The notes under the pieces were generated by a model, which made no database searches, was not told the origin of the DNA, and saw only the letters and a list, made by a program, of their open reading frames with translations. A stretch of DNA of 64,000 nt from positions 1 through 64,000 of the forward strand of contig JAJLTO010000018.1 of NCBI GenBank assembly GCA_030568195.1, in the 5' to 3' direction. The translations under genes and the position numbers were made by a program. This document shows positions 52,126 through 61,522 of the stretch, piece after piece; the stretch's first letter is position 1; every line of letters begins with the position of its first letter. The stretch comes from Dipodascopsis uninucleata var. uninucleata. Its lineage: Eukaryota > Ascomycota > Lipomycetes > Lipomycetales > Lipomycetaceae.

Positions 52126-53571
52126 CTAACCAACCATTGTTCTCCTCATGAATTCTCTGATATAACTAGCCGACTTCTTTGGGTACCTCTTGTTGTCGTC
52201 TTCGAAATCAATCCAAGTGACTCCAAAGCGGGTGAATCCCTCCTGCCACTCAAAATTGTCCATTAGAGACCAGATAATATAACTTCCAACTGGAACTTTT
52301 CCCTGCAAATCGATGATGACGTCAATGTAACCCTGGAAATATTCAATTCTAAAGTCATCTTCCAATGCTTGCTCTTTTGGAATATATCTCTCCTCTGGAC
52401 AGATGACACCATTCTCTGTAATGTAAATCGTCTTTCCGTAAGCAGAATACAGGAATTCTAGCAATTTCTTGAAACCAAAAGGTACGGGCCTCACCCAAGA
52501 AAGTCCAGCTTTTGGACCAATTTCTGTACCATCAGGACGAGTGAAACTAACTTCAATGTGTTCACCCATTAGCTTGCTCTGCCAGTCATTTTCAGCAACT
52601 GGCTTGTCGCGAGGCTTTACGAGGTATGTTGTATAATGATTAAGACCAAAGAAATCAGAGGAACCTTTGATGCTATTTATTTCATCCTGAGTAAATACCG
52701 GGAGTCGGTCTCCAATAAGTTCTCTCAATCTTGGGTGATAGTCGCCGACATAAACAGGATGGGAAAACCATTCAAATGCCATTACTCTAAAATCCGCAGC
52801 AGCCTTCTTGCATTCCTCACTATCATTCCATGGCTCACCCCAGTTAGCATTAATTACAATACAAATTTCGCTGTCTTTCTTTTTGTTAAATTGACCTTCG
52901 CGGAACACCTTGACAGCAGCAGCATGAGCAAGCAACAAATTATGGCCGCTTACAAAGGGCTCAACAAGAGAATTACCGACAGGAGACTTTGTGCGGTCAC
53001 TGGTTCGTCCAGGAGCATGTCCACCAATACAATGTCCTAGGATAGAAAAGACATTGGGCTCATTGATAGTAATCCAGTATTTAACAATGTCACCGAAATT
53101 CTCAAAGCAAACCTTAGCGTAGTTCACAAAGTCTGGGACGATGTCACGACTAAGAAATCCCTCATATTTATCCTGGAGAGCTTGTGGAAGATCCCAGTGG
53201 AACAGAGTAACCATTGGCTCGATTCCGTTATCAAGAAGAGTTTGAATAAAATTACGGTAATAATCGATTCCCTTTGGGTTAATTGGGTCATTGCGACCTC
53301 CTAAGGGAATGATTCGCGACCACGAAAGAGAGAATCTGTAAGCGCTCACACCATATGACTTCATGAGCGCGATATCTTCTTTCCATCTCTTGTAACTATC
53401 AGTGGCAAGATCACCAGACTTTCCATCCAGAGTCTTTCCTGGCAAGTGAGAGAATGTATCCCAGATTGAGGGTAACCGCCCATCTTCCGCTACTGCACCC
53501 TCCACTTGATAAGAAGCGGTAGCGTAACCCCAGAGGAAGTCATTTGGAAGTGTTCGTGTTTCGGCTGGCAT
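52126..53571 (-). CDS. GH1 cytosolic beta-glucosidase
   Basis: A 481-residue family 1 glycosidase that cleaves the non-reducing beta-linked glucose of cellobiose and related glycosides. It starts MPAETRTLPNDFLWGYATASYQ, the family N-terminal signature, without a signal peptide, so it is cytosolic. The acid/base glutamate is in TINEPNV (Glu about 171), the nucleophile in ITENGV (Glu about 386), and the sugar-contact motif DNFEWQEGF follows. The ATG at 53571 is the first in frame; the open frame back to 53586 starts with TTG. A TATA box lies 66-73 bp upstream and the motif TAATCCGCGGA 186 bp upstream. Neighbours are a same-strand Zn2Cys6 regulator and, beyond GH5, a beta-glycoside-type permease. 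Length and motifs are complete. Confidence 0.95.
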   Translation of the reverse strand: MPAETRTLPNDFLWGYATASYQVEGAVAEDGRLPSIWDTFSHLPGKTLDGKSGDLATDSYKRWKEDIALMKSYGVSAYRFSLSWSRIIPLGGRNDPINPKGIDYYRNFIQTLLDNGIEPMVTLFHWDLPQALQDKYEGFLSRDIVPDFVNYAKVCFENFGDIVKYWITINEPNVFSILGHCIGGHAPGRTSDRTKSPVGNSLVEPFVSGHNLLLAHAAAVKVFREGQFNKKKDSEICIVINANWGEPWNDSEECKKAAADFRVMAFEWFSHPVYVGDYHPRLRELIGDRLPVFTQDEINSIKGSSDFFGLNHYTTYLVKPRDKPVAENDWQSKLMGEHIEVSFTRPDGTEIGPKAGLSWVRPVPFGFKKLLEFLYSAYGKTIYITENGVICPEERYIPKEQALEDDFRIEYFQGYIDVIIDLQGKVPVGSYIIWSLMDNFEWQEGFTRFGVTWIDFEDDNKRYPKKSASYIREFMRRTMVG

Positions 53572-53636
53572 TTTTCGCTTCTTCAATACTACCTATTCGA
53601 CAAGCGTACTATATCAGTCGTTTAACTATGTAAAAT

Positions 53637-53644
53637 CTTTTATA
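53637..53644 (-). promoter_or_regulatory. TATA box of GH1 gene
   Basis: TATAAAAG on the minus strand, about 66-73 bp upstream of the ATG at 53571. Confidence 0.5.
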
Positions 53645-53756
53645 AGTACGAAAAATATGTTATAGAACTGATTTTAAAGATATGATCCTCATTTTCTATA
53701 TATTTATTTCCGAGAGTGCTGGGGTCGTTGGAAATCTGGAGAAGTTCCAAATACGG

Positions 53757-53767
53757 TAATCCGCGGA
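53757..53767 (+). promoter_or_regulatory. Candidate Zn2Cys6 site TAATCCGCGGA (copy 2)
   Basis: Identical over eleven bases to the site at 49832-49842, with palindromic core TCCGCGGA. It lies 186 bp upstream of the GH1 ATG. A further CGG occurs five bases before it (53754-53756). Confidence 0.5.
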
Positions 53768-53945
53768 ATTTCCTGATCTGATACTCATATTTAGTGGGGC
53801 GCACGAACAGCTATACGGAAAATATGTCACATGGCATAAAATGTGCGACTTACCATCGGAAATGTAGCGAAAGTTTATGATGCGCTACACGCTCTATTTG
53901 AACCGTTGTAAACTAAGAATAAATAATGTAACATATACATAGAAG

Positions 53946-55997
53946 CTATATGCCAAACTGCCTAAAGTCGATTCCACTTAAATCCACGATGTTAAGTTTA
54001 CGAAGAATATCCAATATCACACTATAAAGCTTTCCCGCAATGGGAACTTTGGGTATATAGGCAACAAATGATTGCAAAGCCGTATACAGGGACTTTCGTA
54101 ATGCATCAAGTGGAATCTGAAGATCATTTTGGCAAAATGAGCTTAGAATAAGAGCAATAGAATGCGACCATAGACTCGCGATAACAAATACAGTTGAGAT
54201 ATAATGTCTTAAATACTTTCTCGAAGGAGAAAATGAAGGTGTCGACAGACCAATTTCTTCTTTGATACAGGCAATAGCCTTTTCTCGGACTTGACTGCTC
54301 ACAAAATTATCTGCAAGTGAGGGTATCCTTGCGGAATGCACTATGGAATACATATAAAACCTATTTACGACGATAAAGGTAGAGCCATATTTTATCCGTA
54401 ACACTAGTCTATAATTATCCACCGGAGCCGGATCCAATATGTCAAAATCAGAGAATGGAGCAGATTCGTCGAAATAGAGGGATGCGGGGAGGCTCTGACG
54501 CCACATTTCTAGTTGATATAGTAATTCCTGTGTAGTAGCAAATAATATTCCAGGTTTCTGCAGAGCGTTTTCTGGATCTATTGAAATGCAAATTAGAAAC
54601 TTGCCGGACAGAATACTACAAAACTAACAAGTTGTACTTACCATGATCGTACATAGTAGAGTGCACTCTATTGAGTAATCTTCTACTAGCAATATTGGCA
54701 CACAAATAGTACCATATCGTTATTCCACCGTATGACTCTATCGACTTGCTTTCTATGAGGTATCCTTTAGGCATTCCAACTGTAGATTCAAGAGCCTCGA
54801 TTCCAATAGGCATCAGATCAAATTCCGCACGAAGTTCGCTATCAAGAATAAATAGACACCAGTATATTCGTGTTAGAATATCATATTCAACATTGGACCA
54901 CTGTTGTGGCCCTAAATTGAGGAGATATTGGAGGCCAGTCCATGTGAGAGCTAAATACCGATGTGCTTCCAGAACTTTACAAGACACAACGCTATATACA
55001 CTGTTTGTCTGGTCAGCTACGTTACTAGTAGACCCTCATCACATTATTAAAGATTTATACTTACCCCAGCAAAAATAATGCTTGCAGATCCGCTATCGTT
55101 GTACTATTCATTACAAAAGACATATGTTTATCGCAAAACTCTCTTAGCCTATTACGAATACTGTTGCTGTAGCTCACTTCTTCGTAATCTTCATGAGTAG
55201 CAGCCACAGCTTCCGCACCAAGAGCAAACACGGATGCCATAAGGACGCCATTAGCTACCGTGTAATCGCCTTCACTTAGAGAATCCTCAAGTGTCCTTTT
55301 GAACAGGACAGGATCTATGATAGGATACCATATAAATGTGTACTTCATGAAAGTATCAAAATATAACTCTCTCCTGTGCGAATTGAGAACCTTCTCCACA
55401 GCATCGTTCTTTGTTTCTTTATTGCCTACCTCGCTAAGTCTGATTGCTCGGCTTGGGGCATTTTGTTTCTCCTCAAACAGCCTCAGCTGTGACTGTATAT
55501 CACTACCCTCAGGTAACATCTCTGCTAATCTTGGCCATTGAATTAAATTCATCGGTCGCAGAGTATGTTGTGCTGGGAGCGCGGAAATATTTCTGTCATT
55601 AGTACTGTAATTTTGAAAACTGGCCATATACTGTAAGTAGCTATTTCTATACGAATTGTATTTGAGGGCAGTAGTAGGAGAGGCAGCTGTATCTGACATG
55701 ATCTGTGACCCTGTATCTGGTGATAGTGAGCCTCTGTCTGTAGGACTTTCGGGACTAGCATGAGTCCTGTAAACACATGCTAGTTTCCTTGAACTGCACC
55801 CACTACATATTGGGCGAGATTCATCACATCTATTGAAATATATGTCAAAAATAGAGGCACATTGAGCTTAATAGCCATAGTGTTACTTACTTTATTTTTC
55901 TGGAGCGACAGCTCTCACAAGATAGTTTGCCCTTTCGATTATATCTGTCACCTTTTACCACTTGCCCATAATCTATGAATTTATATTTATTTGACAT
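53946..55997 (-). CDS. Zn2Cys6 transcription factor, four exons
   Basis: Fungal binuclear zinc-cluster regulator of about 628 residues. Exons on the minus strand: 55997-55891, 55829-55065, 55024-54642 and 54577-53946, all in phase. Removing intron 1 completes the cluster C-x2-C-x6-C-x6-C-x2-C-x6-C (Cys27, 30, 37, 44, 47, 54), the canonical Gal4 spacing. The middle part (FDTFMKYTFIWYPIIDP, later YDILTRIYWCLFILDSELRAEF) matches the fungal-specific transcription factor domain (PF04082). Donors are GTAAGT in all three introns; the second intron is only 40 bp. It lies directly upstream of GH1 in the same direction and near the permease, so it is the likely local regulator of beta-glucoside use. 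Nuclear. Target sites are inferred, not shown. Confidence 0.9.
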
Positions 55998-56621
55998 TAG
56001 ACCAAATCCATGTACTCTGTATTTTACTATTATATAAATTCATTCCTATTTATGGAGACTCTCGAATAAATGCTCCAGTACTTCGCGGAAGCTAAAGTGG
56101 AGAAGAGTGTGGAGTTCCTTTGGTAGCATATTTGTAACATCTAGTAGATTATCACATTATATCTGACTAATCAATATTTGAGTGATTTTGAGCCGTAATA
56201 ACTTAGTCATGAAGAAAAAGAAATAGTTAGGGTTTGACCTCCGGACGATTCAATCGATAAAACGGGACACCTGACGCGATCAATACAGGATGCCCACAAA
56301 ACTTCGATTCTGACTTATCTCTGAATCAAAAGCATGTTGATAGTTTTACTCTATGACACAGCTGTCGAAGGTATATACGGAATTCAGTAGACATATATAG
56401 TATTCTCGAAATGGATAGTTCGTGGATGTGCTCTCTACCGTATAGATTTTGGTTCTCATGTGTTTATTCTCTCTTTCACACGAAATCAACCTTCTCGTGG
56501 TTTGCACATATTATTTCTATTAGCTTTGTTGCTATTATTACATTCCGAGTAACACTTTTGCGAAACCTACTTAGAAGATCAGTTCTAATACATATCTCTT
56601 GAATAGAAGTGCTAGATTATC

Positions 56622-56846
56622 TCAGGACTTCCGCTCCTGCGCCGCAGGGGCCCTTACTTGAAATTTTTTCCTCAGTGTAAGAGCATTGCCACAGATACGA
56701 TAGAACAGGCACAAAAATGTATATGACATGACCATAAAGCCACAGACGAAAGTTTGTGTATACGAGTAACGACGGCGACCAATTGAATCTATCCAAGTAC
56801 CATAGTATCCTGGCAACTCAACTGAAAGTATCAATGTAACGAAAAG
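56622..56846 (-). pseudogene. Internal fragment of an MFS transporter
   Basis: Minus-strand frame of 74 codons with no ATG start, reading LFVTLILSVELPGYYGTW, IDSIGRRR and then a hydrophobic segment MVMSYTFLCLFY. ELPGYY...D.IGRR is the loop between segments of sugar/SV2-like MFS transporters (ELPGxxxxxxxxDRxGRR). Only this one segment is readable; neither end continues. I infer a decayed transporter copy. Confidence 0.45.
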
Positions 56847-57105
56847 CTATATAGCTTGGCAGCTTGATCGCTTAGTTCTAGACAGTAAAGCTGCTGACAG
56901 TATGTTATTAGTATTGTATGGAACAAAGAATTTTATGCGAAATTGTAGAGAATCGCAATAGTAGCAATATCGGAGTAGTCCACTGGGAAGCAGTACAGTC
57001 CGCCGAATATTTACTTAGAATACCGTATCATATCGCAAGCCTCGGCAACAACTTTAGATTAAAAAATTGAGAATTACGCAACATGTAATTGTTCCCTACT
57101 GTGAG

Positions 57106-57133
57106 ATCCGTGGTTGGTATGAACACCACGGAT
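57106..57133. repeat. Perfect 9-bp inverted repeat
   Basis: ATCCGTGGT (57106-57114), a 10-base loop, then ACCACGGAT (57125-57133). It contains everted CCG and CGG half-sites separated by 18 bases and lies about 640 bp upstream of the permease at 57775. Confidence 0.6.
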
Positions 57134-57774
57134 TAAATTTATTATTATATCCAAAGTATATACCTCAACCAATGCATACGTACCCAAGCTTCCAGACACT
57201 TTTTAATAGTATTAGTATGCTTAGTAGCTATCTCGCGATTAAGCTAAATATTTGAGTCAAGTTTTTTTATCATTATGTGTCCTTCATATTCTACAATTCA
57301 GCGATAAGCGGTAAATCAGAGACTTGGCAGTTAAAGTTGACAGTATTATACTATGGTAGCTTGTATATCGCAATATCCGCCGCAATGTGCTCATCGATGA
57401 TTAGAAAGTTTATTTGATATTAAGCATGAGGATAAAATGTTTTTGCTCAATACTTGTACTGAACAGGAATAGCTCTCAGTTGACTAAGACTAGTAATTGG
57501 TCATGACGGAAGGGAGTTCACCTTTATCGCGCCTAGTATATGACTCTGTCAACAAAAGTAAAATCAGTGGATGATTCATTAACGCTTAATAATTTTAGTC
57601 GCGAATTTCGCCATGGACAGAAGTTTCATAGAATAGCATCCACAGTACCATGCACGCATACACCACTTCAACCACTATAAGTAGGTCCATCAATAACTCG
57701 AAATGTAAATGATAAAATTTTTTTTTCATGGTGCTTCTAGTAAACTTGAGAGTACACAGAAATAGTTCATAATT

Positions 57775-59409
57775 ATGAGCCAAGTCGAGTTTCACGATCT
57801 CAACGAGTTCGCTGGTAGCGACAAGCGTGATATTACTCTTTCATCAGATGAAATAGAGTTGATAGCTGTCAAACCTCTTCCGCAAAAGCGACGTTGGTAC
57901 AAGTTCTTTGATGAGTATGAGTATGAAGATCTTTACGATGGTGGTAAAAAAGAACATAAGTGGTATCATTGGTTTGATCCAAATGATACTCCTGAGGAGA
58001 GAAAATATATTATAAAGCTGGACTTGATTATTACTATCTATTGTTTCGTCAGTTACTGGGTGAAAAATTTGGACCAGAGCAACGTGAACAACGCCTATGT
58101 TACTGGAATGCAAGAAGACTTGGGTCTTAAAGGAAATGCGCTTACAGACCTAACTGTCATGTACAATGTAGGTGCTGTTGTCGGACAGCTGCCATTTATT
58201 TACTTTTTTCCAAAAGTGAGAATGGATCTTGTAATTCCTGGACTTGATATTATCTGGGGCCTTTTTACTTTAGCGCAATATCGTGCAAAGAGCCAGGGTG
58301 AGATGATGGCTTATAGGTTTTTGATCGGCTTAGCTGAAGCACCCTTCTTTCCTGGTGTACATTATGTGCTTGGTGCTTGGTTTAAGTCACATGAAATCCA
58401 GCGACGTGGAGGAATCTTCTATATGGGAAATGCACTTGGTTCTACCACTGCTGGACTCCTTCAAGCCTCAATCTACAAGCATCTCGACGGTCATAACGGA
58501 ATTGCAGGATGGCGTTGGATGTTTATCATAGACGCAATCATCACCATTCCAATAGGCATACTTGGCTTTATCCTGTGGCCAGGTACTCCAGATAAATTGC
58601 ATTCTATTTTCCTTACGGAGAAAGATGCAGCTATAGCAAAGAATCGCGCACGGCGCCACGGACTAGGGGCACCAAAAGGCTTCAGCTGGAAAATTCTTAA
58701 GCAACTTTTCAGCTCATGGCATCTACCTGTACTTGCATTTTGGGATATTCTATTCTGGAATTCTAGTGCGTTGCACAGTGGCTTTATTCTCTGGCTGCAG
58801 GCTCTCGGAACTTACTCTAAAGAGCAGATTAATAATTATTCAGCCATTCCACCAGCTCTATTAGTTGCATTTCTCTTCATAGTCTGTTTTGGGGCTGACT
58901 TTTTTAGAAGTCGCTGGTTCTTCTTGTGCTTATCTCAGCTCGTCAATGCGATCAGTGCGGTCATTTTGGCAATATGGACGGTTCCTGATTCCGCAAAATG
59001 GTTTGCCTTCATGGTTCAATATACGGCTATAGCCATGTCGAGTGTTATGTATGGCTGGATTAATAGCTGTCTTCGTTTTGATGACGAATATCGCTCTACA
59101 GTGCTTACTATAGTGAACACGCTTGCCCAGCAGTCTACTGTGTGGACGCCTCTGATTTTTTGGCAAACTTCAGATGCTCCAAGGTATTATATGGGCTATA
59201 TATTTTCATCAGTCGTTTCCTTTACACTTATTGCATGGACATTTGTAGTTCTTTATTTCTACAAACGTCAGGAAAAAGATTACTACTATAAACGTCTTCA
59301 TGAGTACGAAATTGCGCTACAAACTTACAACAGCGAGGATAGCTCTGAATTTGTGCAACAGGCAGACGATTTCACCGAGAAATCTCTAGGGGAGAAGGGA
59401 TCTGTGTGA
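57775..59409 (+). CDS. Fen2/Liz1-like MFS permease, single exon
   Basis: A 544-residue permease of the anion:cation symporter family, of the pantothenate/vitamin-type group (Fen2, Liz1, Seo1). It has an acidic/aromatic N-terminus with a KKEHKWYHWFDPNDTPEE stretch, then SYWVKNLDQSNVNNAYVTG, MQEDLGLKGN, the second-segment QLPFIYFFPKVRMD, LIGLAEAPFFPGVHYVLG, GWRWMFIIDAIITIP and a polar C-terminal tail. It is an intronless relative of the gene at 32458; shared blocks around MQED and GWRW/GWKW show this. The ATG at 57775 is the first in frame. The substrate is probably a carboxylate vitamin or similar organic anion by family analogy. Confidence 0.9.
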   Translation: MSQVEFHDLNEFAGSDKRDITLSSDEIELIAVKPLPQKRRWYKFFDEYEYEDLYDGGKKEHKWYHWFDPNDTPEERKYIIKLDLIITIYCFVSYWVKNLDQSNVNNAYVTGMQEDLGLKGNALTDLTVMYNVGAVVGQLPFIYFFPKVRMDLVIPGLDIIWGLFTLAQYRAKSQGEMMAYRFLIGLAEAPFFPGVHYVLGAWFKSHEIQRRGGIFYMGNALGSTTAGLLQASIYKHLDGHNGIAGWRWMFIIDAIITIPIGILGFILWPGTPDKLHSIFLTEKDAAIAKNRARRHGLGAPKGFSWKILKQLFSSWHLPVLAFWDILFWNSSALHSGFILWLQALGTYSKEQINNYSAIPPALLVAFLFIVCFGADFFRSRWFFLCLSQLVNAISAVILAIWTVPDSAKWFAFMVQYTAIAMSSVMYGWINSCLRFDDEYRSTVLTIVNTLAQQSTVWTPLIFWQTSDAPRYYMGYIFSSVVSFTLIAWTFVVLYFYKRQEKDYYYKRLHEYEIALQTYNSEDSSEFVQQADDFTEKSLGEKGSV

Positions 59410-60432
59410 GCATAAAATAATTTTATGGTCTTGTTTATAAAATAGTAGGTCGTTTTCTTTTGGAATTATGTATAGCATGGTATATGTTAAGAATTAGAAA
59501 ATAGTTATGTAGTTGCGTATAAAAAGTCAAGGAGAGGTTTCTGTAAAATACAATCTAGAAAACAAAAGTTTGGAATCATTTTCAATTCTATTTCGGACAT
59601 ATCCACTGACAACAAGTGTACTGGCAAAATGTTTATTTCTACTGGGTGCTAGTCTCGTACTTGTAAGAAGTCCATTATATAAGAAACGATTCTCATTTCG
59701 AGTTGGAATTGGCAAATATTAGATATTCCTTCGGTGAGGAGTATTACAGTAGTAGTTTTAGCAGAGATTGAATAAAGAATTTCATGATACAGCGATATAT
59801 ATAGAAAGTGTATACACGCTAACCTATACAGCAATAGTCCTTGATATACCTCCATAAGCCATGCAGTTTCAGGGTCAAGTTTCTAATACTAGCTTGCAGC
59901 AATCACTGTAATAATACTAAACGAACTCTAGAGCACAATTGCCCTAAAGCCCAGATTCGTATGAAAATCTTACCACATTAGTCAAGAATATCGATGATTT
60001 AGTATTGGTCAATAGCGAATAGAGAAGTAAATCGTCTTTGAGAACTCATTTACTCTGGGTGAATATAGCTAGTCGCCAAAGGTTCTTTGGTCTACTTCGG
60101 TCTTATTTCGTTACGACTGTAAATTTTATTAAAACCGGATTTAGCTGTGTTCTAAGTTATCTATCACTGTGCATCTACCATATGTACAGTTTCGTACGAA
60201 ACTGAACCAAAGAGTCAACTACCCGAATCAGTAGTCTAACTCCGCAGATGCTAATTAACAAAACATTTGCATCTGGAGCAGTTAAGCGATGCTGTGGTAC
60301 TGAACCCTCATCTCAGTAAGAAGGAACCACGATTTGTTTGTTTTGATGGGAGATGTTACTATATCCCAAATCAGACATTCCATCCAGTAATTTAAAGTAT
60401 AGCAAAACTGCTCTCGAAGACTTTAACGCAGT
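59410..60432. other. Spacer with hairpin
   Basis: About 1 kb between the permease 3' end and the ABM-protein 3' end. Short frames at 59513-59722 and 59649-59855 are not protein-like. A hairpin-forming inverted repeat lies at 60240-60278. Confidence 0.5.
60240..60278. repeat. Imperfect inverted repeat (hairpin)
   Basis: Arms CTCCGCAGATGC (60240-60251) and GCATCTGGAG (60269-60278) pair over ten bases with a two-base bulge in the left arm and a 17-base A/T-rich loop. It could be a transcription-end structure, but its place 150 bp beyond the ABM stop codon on the minus strand is not decisive. Confidence 0.4.
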
Positions 60433-60780
60433 TTATTCAGAGTTCTGTTCCGCATTGTCTTTTCTCTCGAACGAATAGTCTCTCTCCACTTTACTTATCC
60501 TTGTGGTGAAAGAATTGTACCACATAGTCCTACCCAATGCTCTCGCTTGCTGGTGATCTGCCTGTTTCTTCCATCTCGCAATGTCTTCTAGAGATTGCCA
60601 GTAAGAAACTGTGATGCCCACGTCTTCCCTGGCAGATTCCACACCGAGGTATCCCGGCATAGTTGCCGCTAACTCTAGCATTTGGTCTGACGTAGCTCCG
60701 TATCCATTATCTCCATCCCTTCTCGTAGAAGTGAATATGACTGCATAGTACGGTGGTTCGGGGGTCTTTGCTATTCCCAT
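60433..60780 (-). CDS. ABM-domain protein (antibiotic biosynthesis monooxygenase type)
   Basis: Small 115-residue protein of the dimeric alpha/beta-barrel ABM family (PF03992). Visible signs: beta-strand AVIFTSTRR, then TSDQMLELAATMPGYLGVES, GITVSYWQSLEDIARWKKQADH and a final strand WYNSFTTRISKVERDYSF, which is the usual order with PGYLG and YW..LE....W.....H. Members include cofactor-free quinone-forming monooxygenases and heme-degrading enzymes; many fungal ones are uncharacterised. The ATG at 60780 is used because the frame upstream (60801) begins with GTG. It is divergent from the short-chain dehydrogenase at 61523 with a 742-bp shared upstream region, which suggests common regulation. 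Confidence 0.8.
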   Translation of the reverse strand: MGIAKTPEPPYYAVIFTSTRRDGDNGYGATSDQMLELAATMPGYLGVESAREDVGITVSYWQSLEDIARWKKQADHQQARALGRTMWYNSFTTRISKVERDYSFERKDNAEQNSE

Positions 60781-61522
60781 GGCAGTATTTTTCTCGTCCA
60801 CTGGAAGGCTAGTAGAGAATTTCCTATTTAACTAAATTCTGCGGTAGTGTGGGTTTCTTGAATATTGTCTTCTCGGTGCCATTTTAATTGTTAAATCGTG
60901 ATCAGGAAAATAAGTATTAGTCATGCGAAAGTGAAACTTGTGCTATGGGCTGGGTCATTTTCTATGCAAAGAGCTGTTTATCTGGCGGACGTCGTTGGCT
61001 GGTCCATGTAGCCTAGGTCGCAGTATTATAATGTGCAATTGCGATAACATTATCAGTTGCGGCCATACCAAGAAGAAAACACAGTTCCCCGTCCGATCAA
61101 CACCAGTTAAGCTTCTTTGGGCCTACTCAGTACTGCGGTGGGAGACCACGCTGGAATCGTAGGTGCTGCAATTCTTTTACTTTTTATTTTTTTTTTGTTA
61201 CAGGGTCGTGACAGTCTGCTTATAATTTTCAAAACTTATATCAGCTGCTTTTATCTTTCTAATCCTAAAATCGTGTAGTCTTAAGCTAAATATCGCGCTA
61301 TCTGTCTAGTTCGGTCAGATCGCGATGCTTTATTCTGTGCATGCGTCAATGTAGGATTTGTGGTCTTTCTTGTCGCGTCCAATAGACGCCGCATAAATGG
61401 ATACTTAGCTCAGCCGCCGAGCTCGGCTCTATATAGAGCATTAAAGGGCCGTGTTTTCGTCTTGTGCTCAGCATTTTTCACCATTAGAACGCCCAAAACA
61501 AAACCATATCCTACTCAGAGCT
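60781..61522. promoter_or_regulatory. Shared divergent promoter, ABM gene and dehydrogenase
   Basis: Bidirectional region of 742 bp. Near its right end lie two adjoining palindromes (61416-61427 and 61426-61439), the first a CCG-N4-CGG site and the second containing a TATA element. No coding sequence is supported. Confidence 0.55.
61416..61439. promoter_or_regulatory. CCG-N4-CGG palindrome abutting a palindromic TATA box
   Basis: GCCGAGCTCGGC (61416-61427) is a perfect palindrome holding CCG-N4-CGG, the everted arrangement bound by Leu3-type zinc-cluster regulators. It overlaps by two bases the perfect palindrome GCTCTATATAGAGC (61426-61439), whose TATATAG starts at 61430, 93 bp upstream of the dehydrogenase ATG. 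Confidence 0.5.

Larger units (their letters stand above)
53572..53945. promoter_or_regulatory. GH1 promoter region
   Basis: Spacer of 374 bp between the 3' end of the regulator gene and the GH1 start. It holds a minus-strand TATA box (53637-53644) and the second copy of TAATCCGCGGA (53757-53767). No coding sequence. Confidence 0.6.
55998..57774. other. Spacer with MFS remnant and inverted repeat
   Basis: About 1.8 kb holding a decayed MFS fragment (56622-56846, -) and an inverted repeat (57106-57133). The 63-codon frame at 56411 is hydrophobic but has no family features. The rest is AT-rich and silent. Confidence 0.5.

Noticed and set aside
52636-53040. 134-codon plus-strand frame
   Set aside because: Antisense shadow of the GH1 gene.
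60280-60345. 5S rRNA-like words (GTTAAGC, GGTACTGA)
   Set aside because: Only scattered short matches; no 120-base fold or conserved internal control region is present.
61451-61522. 24-codon extension of the short-chain dehydrogenase
   Set aside because: It begins with GTG and lies within the expected leader after the TATA element at 61430.
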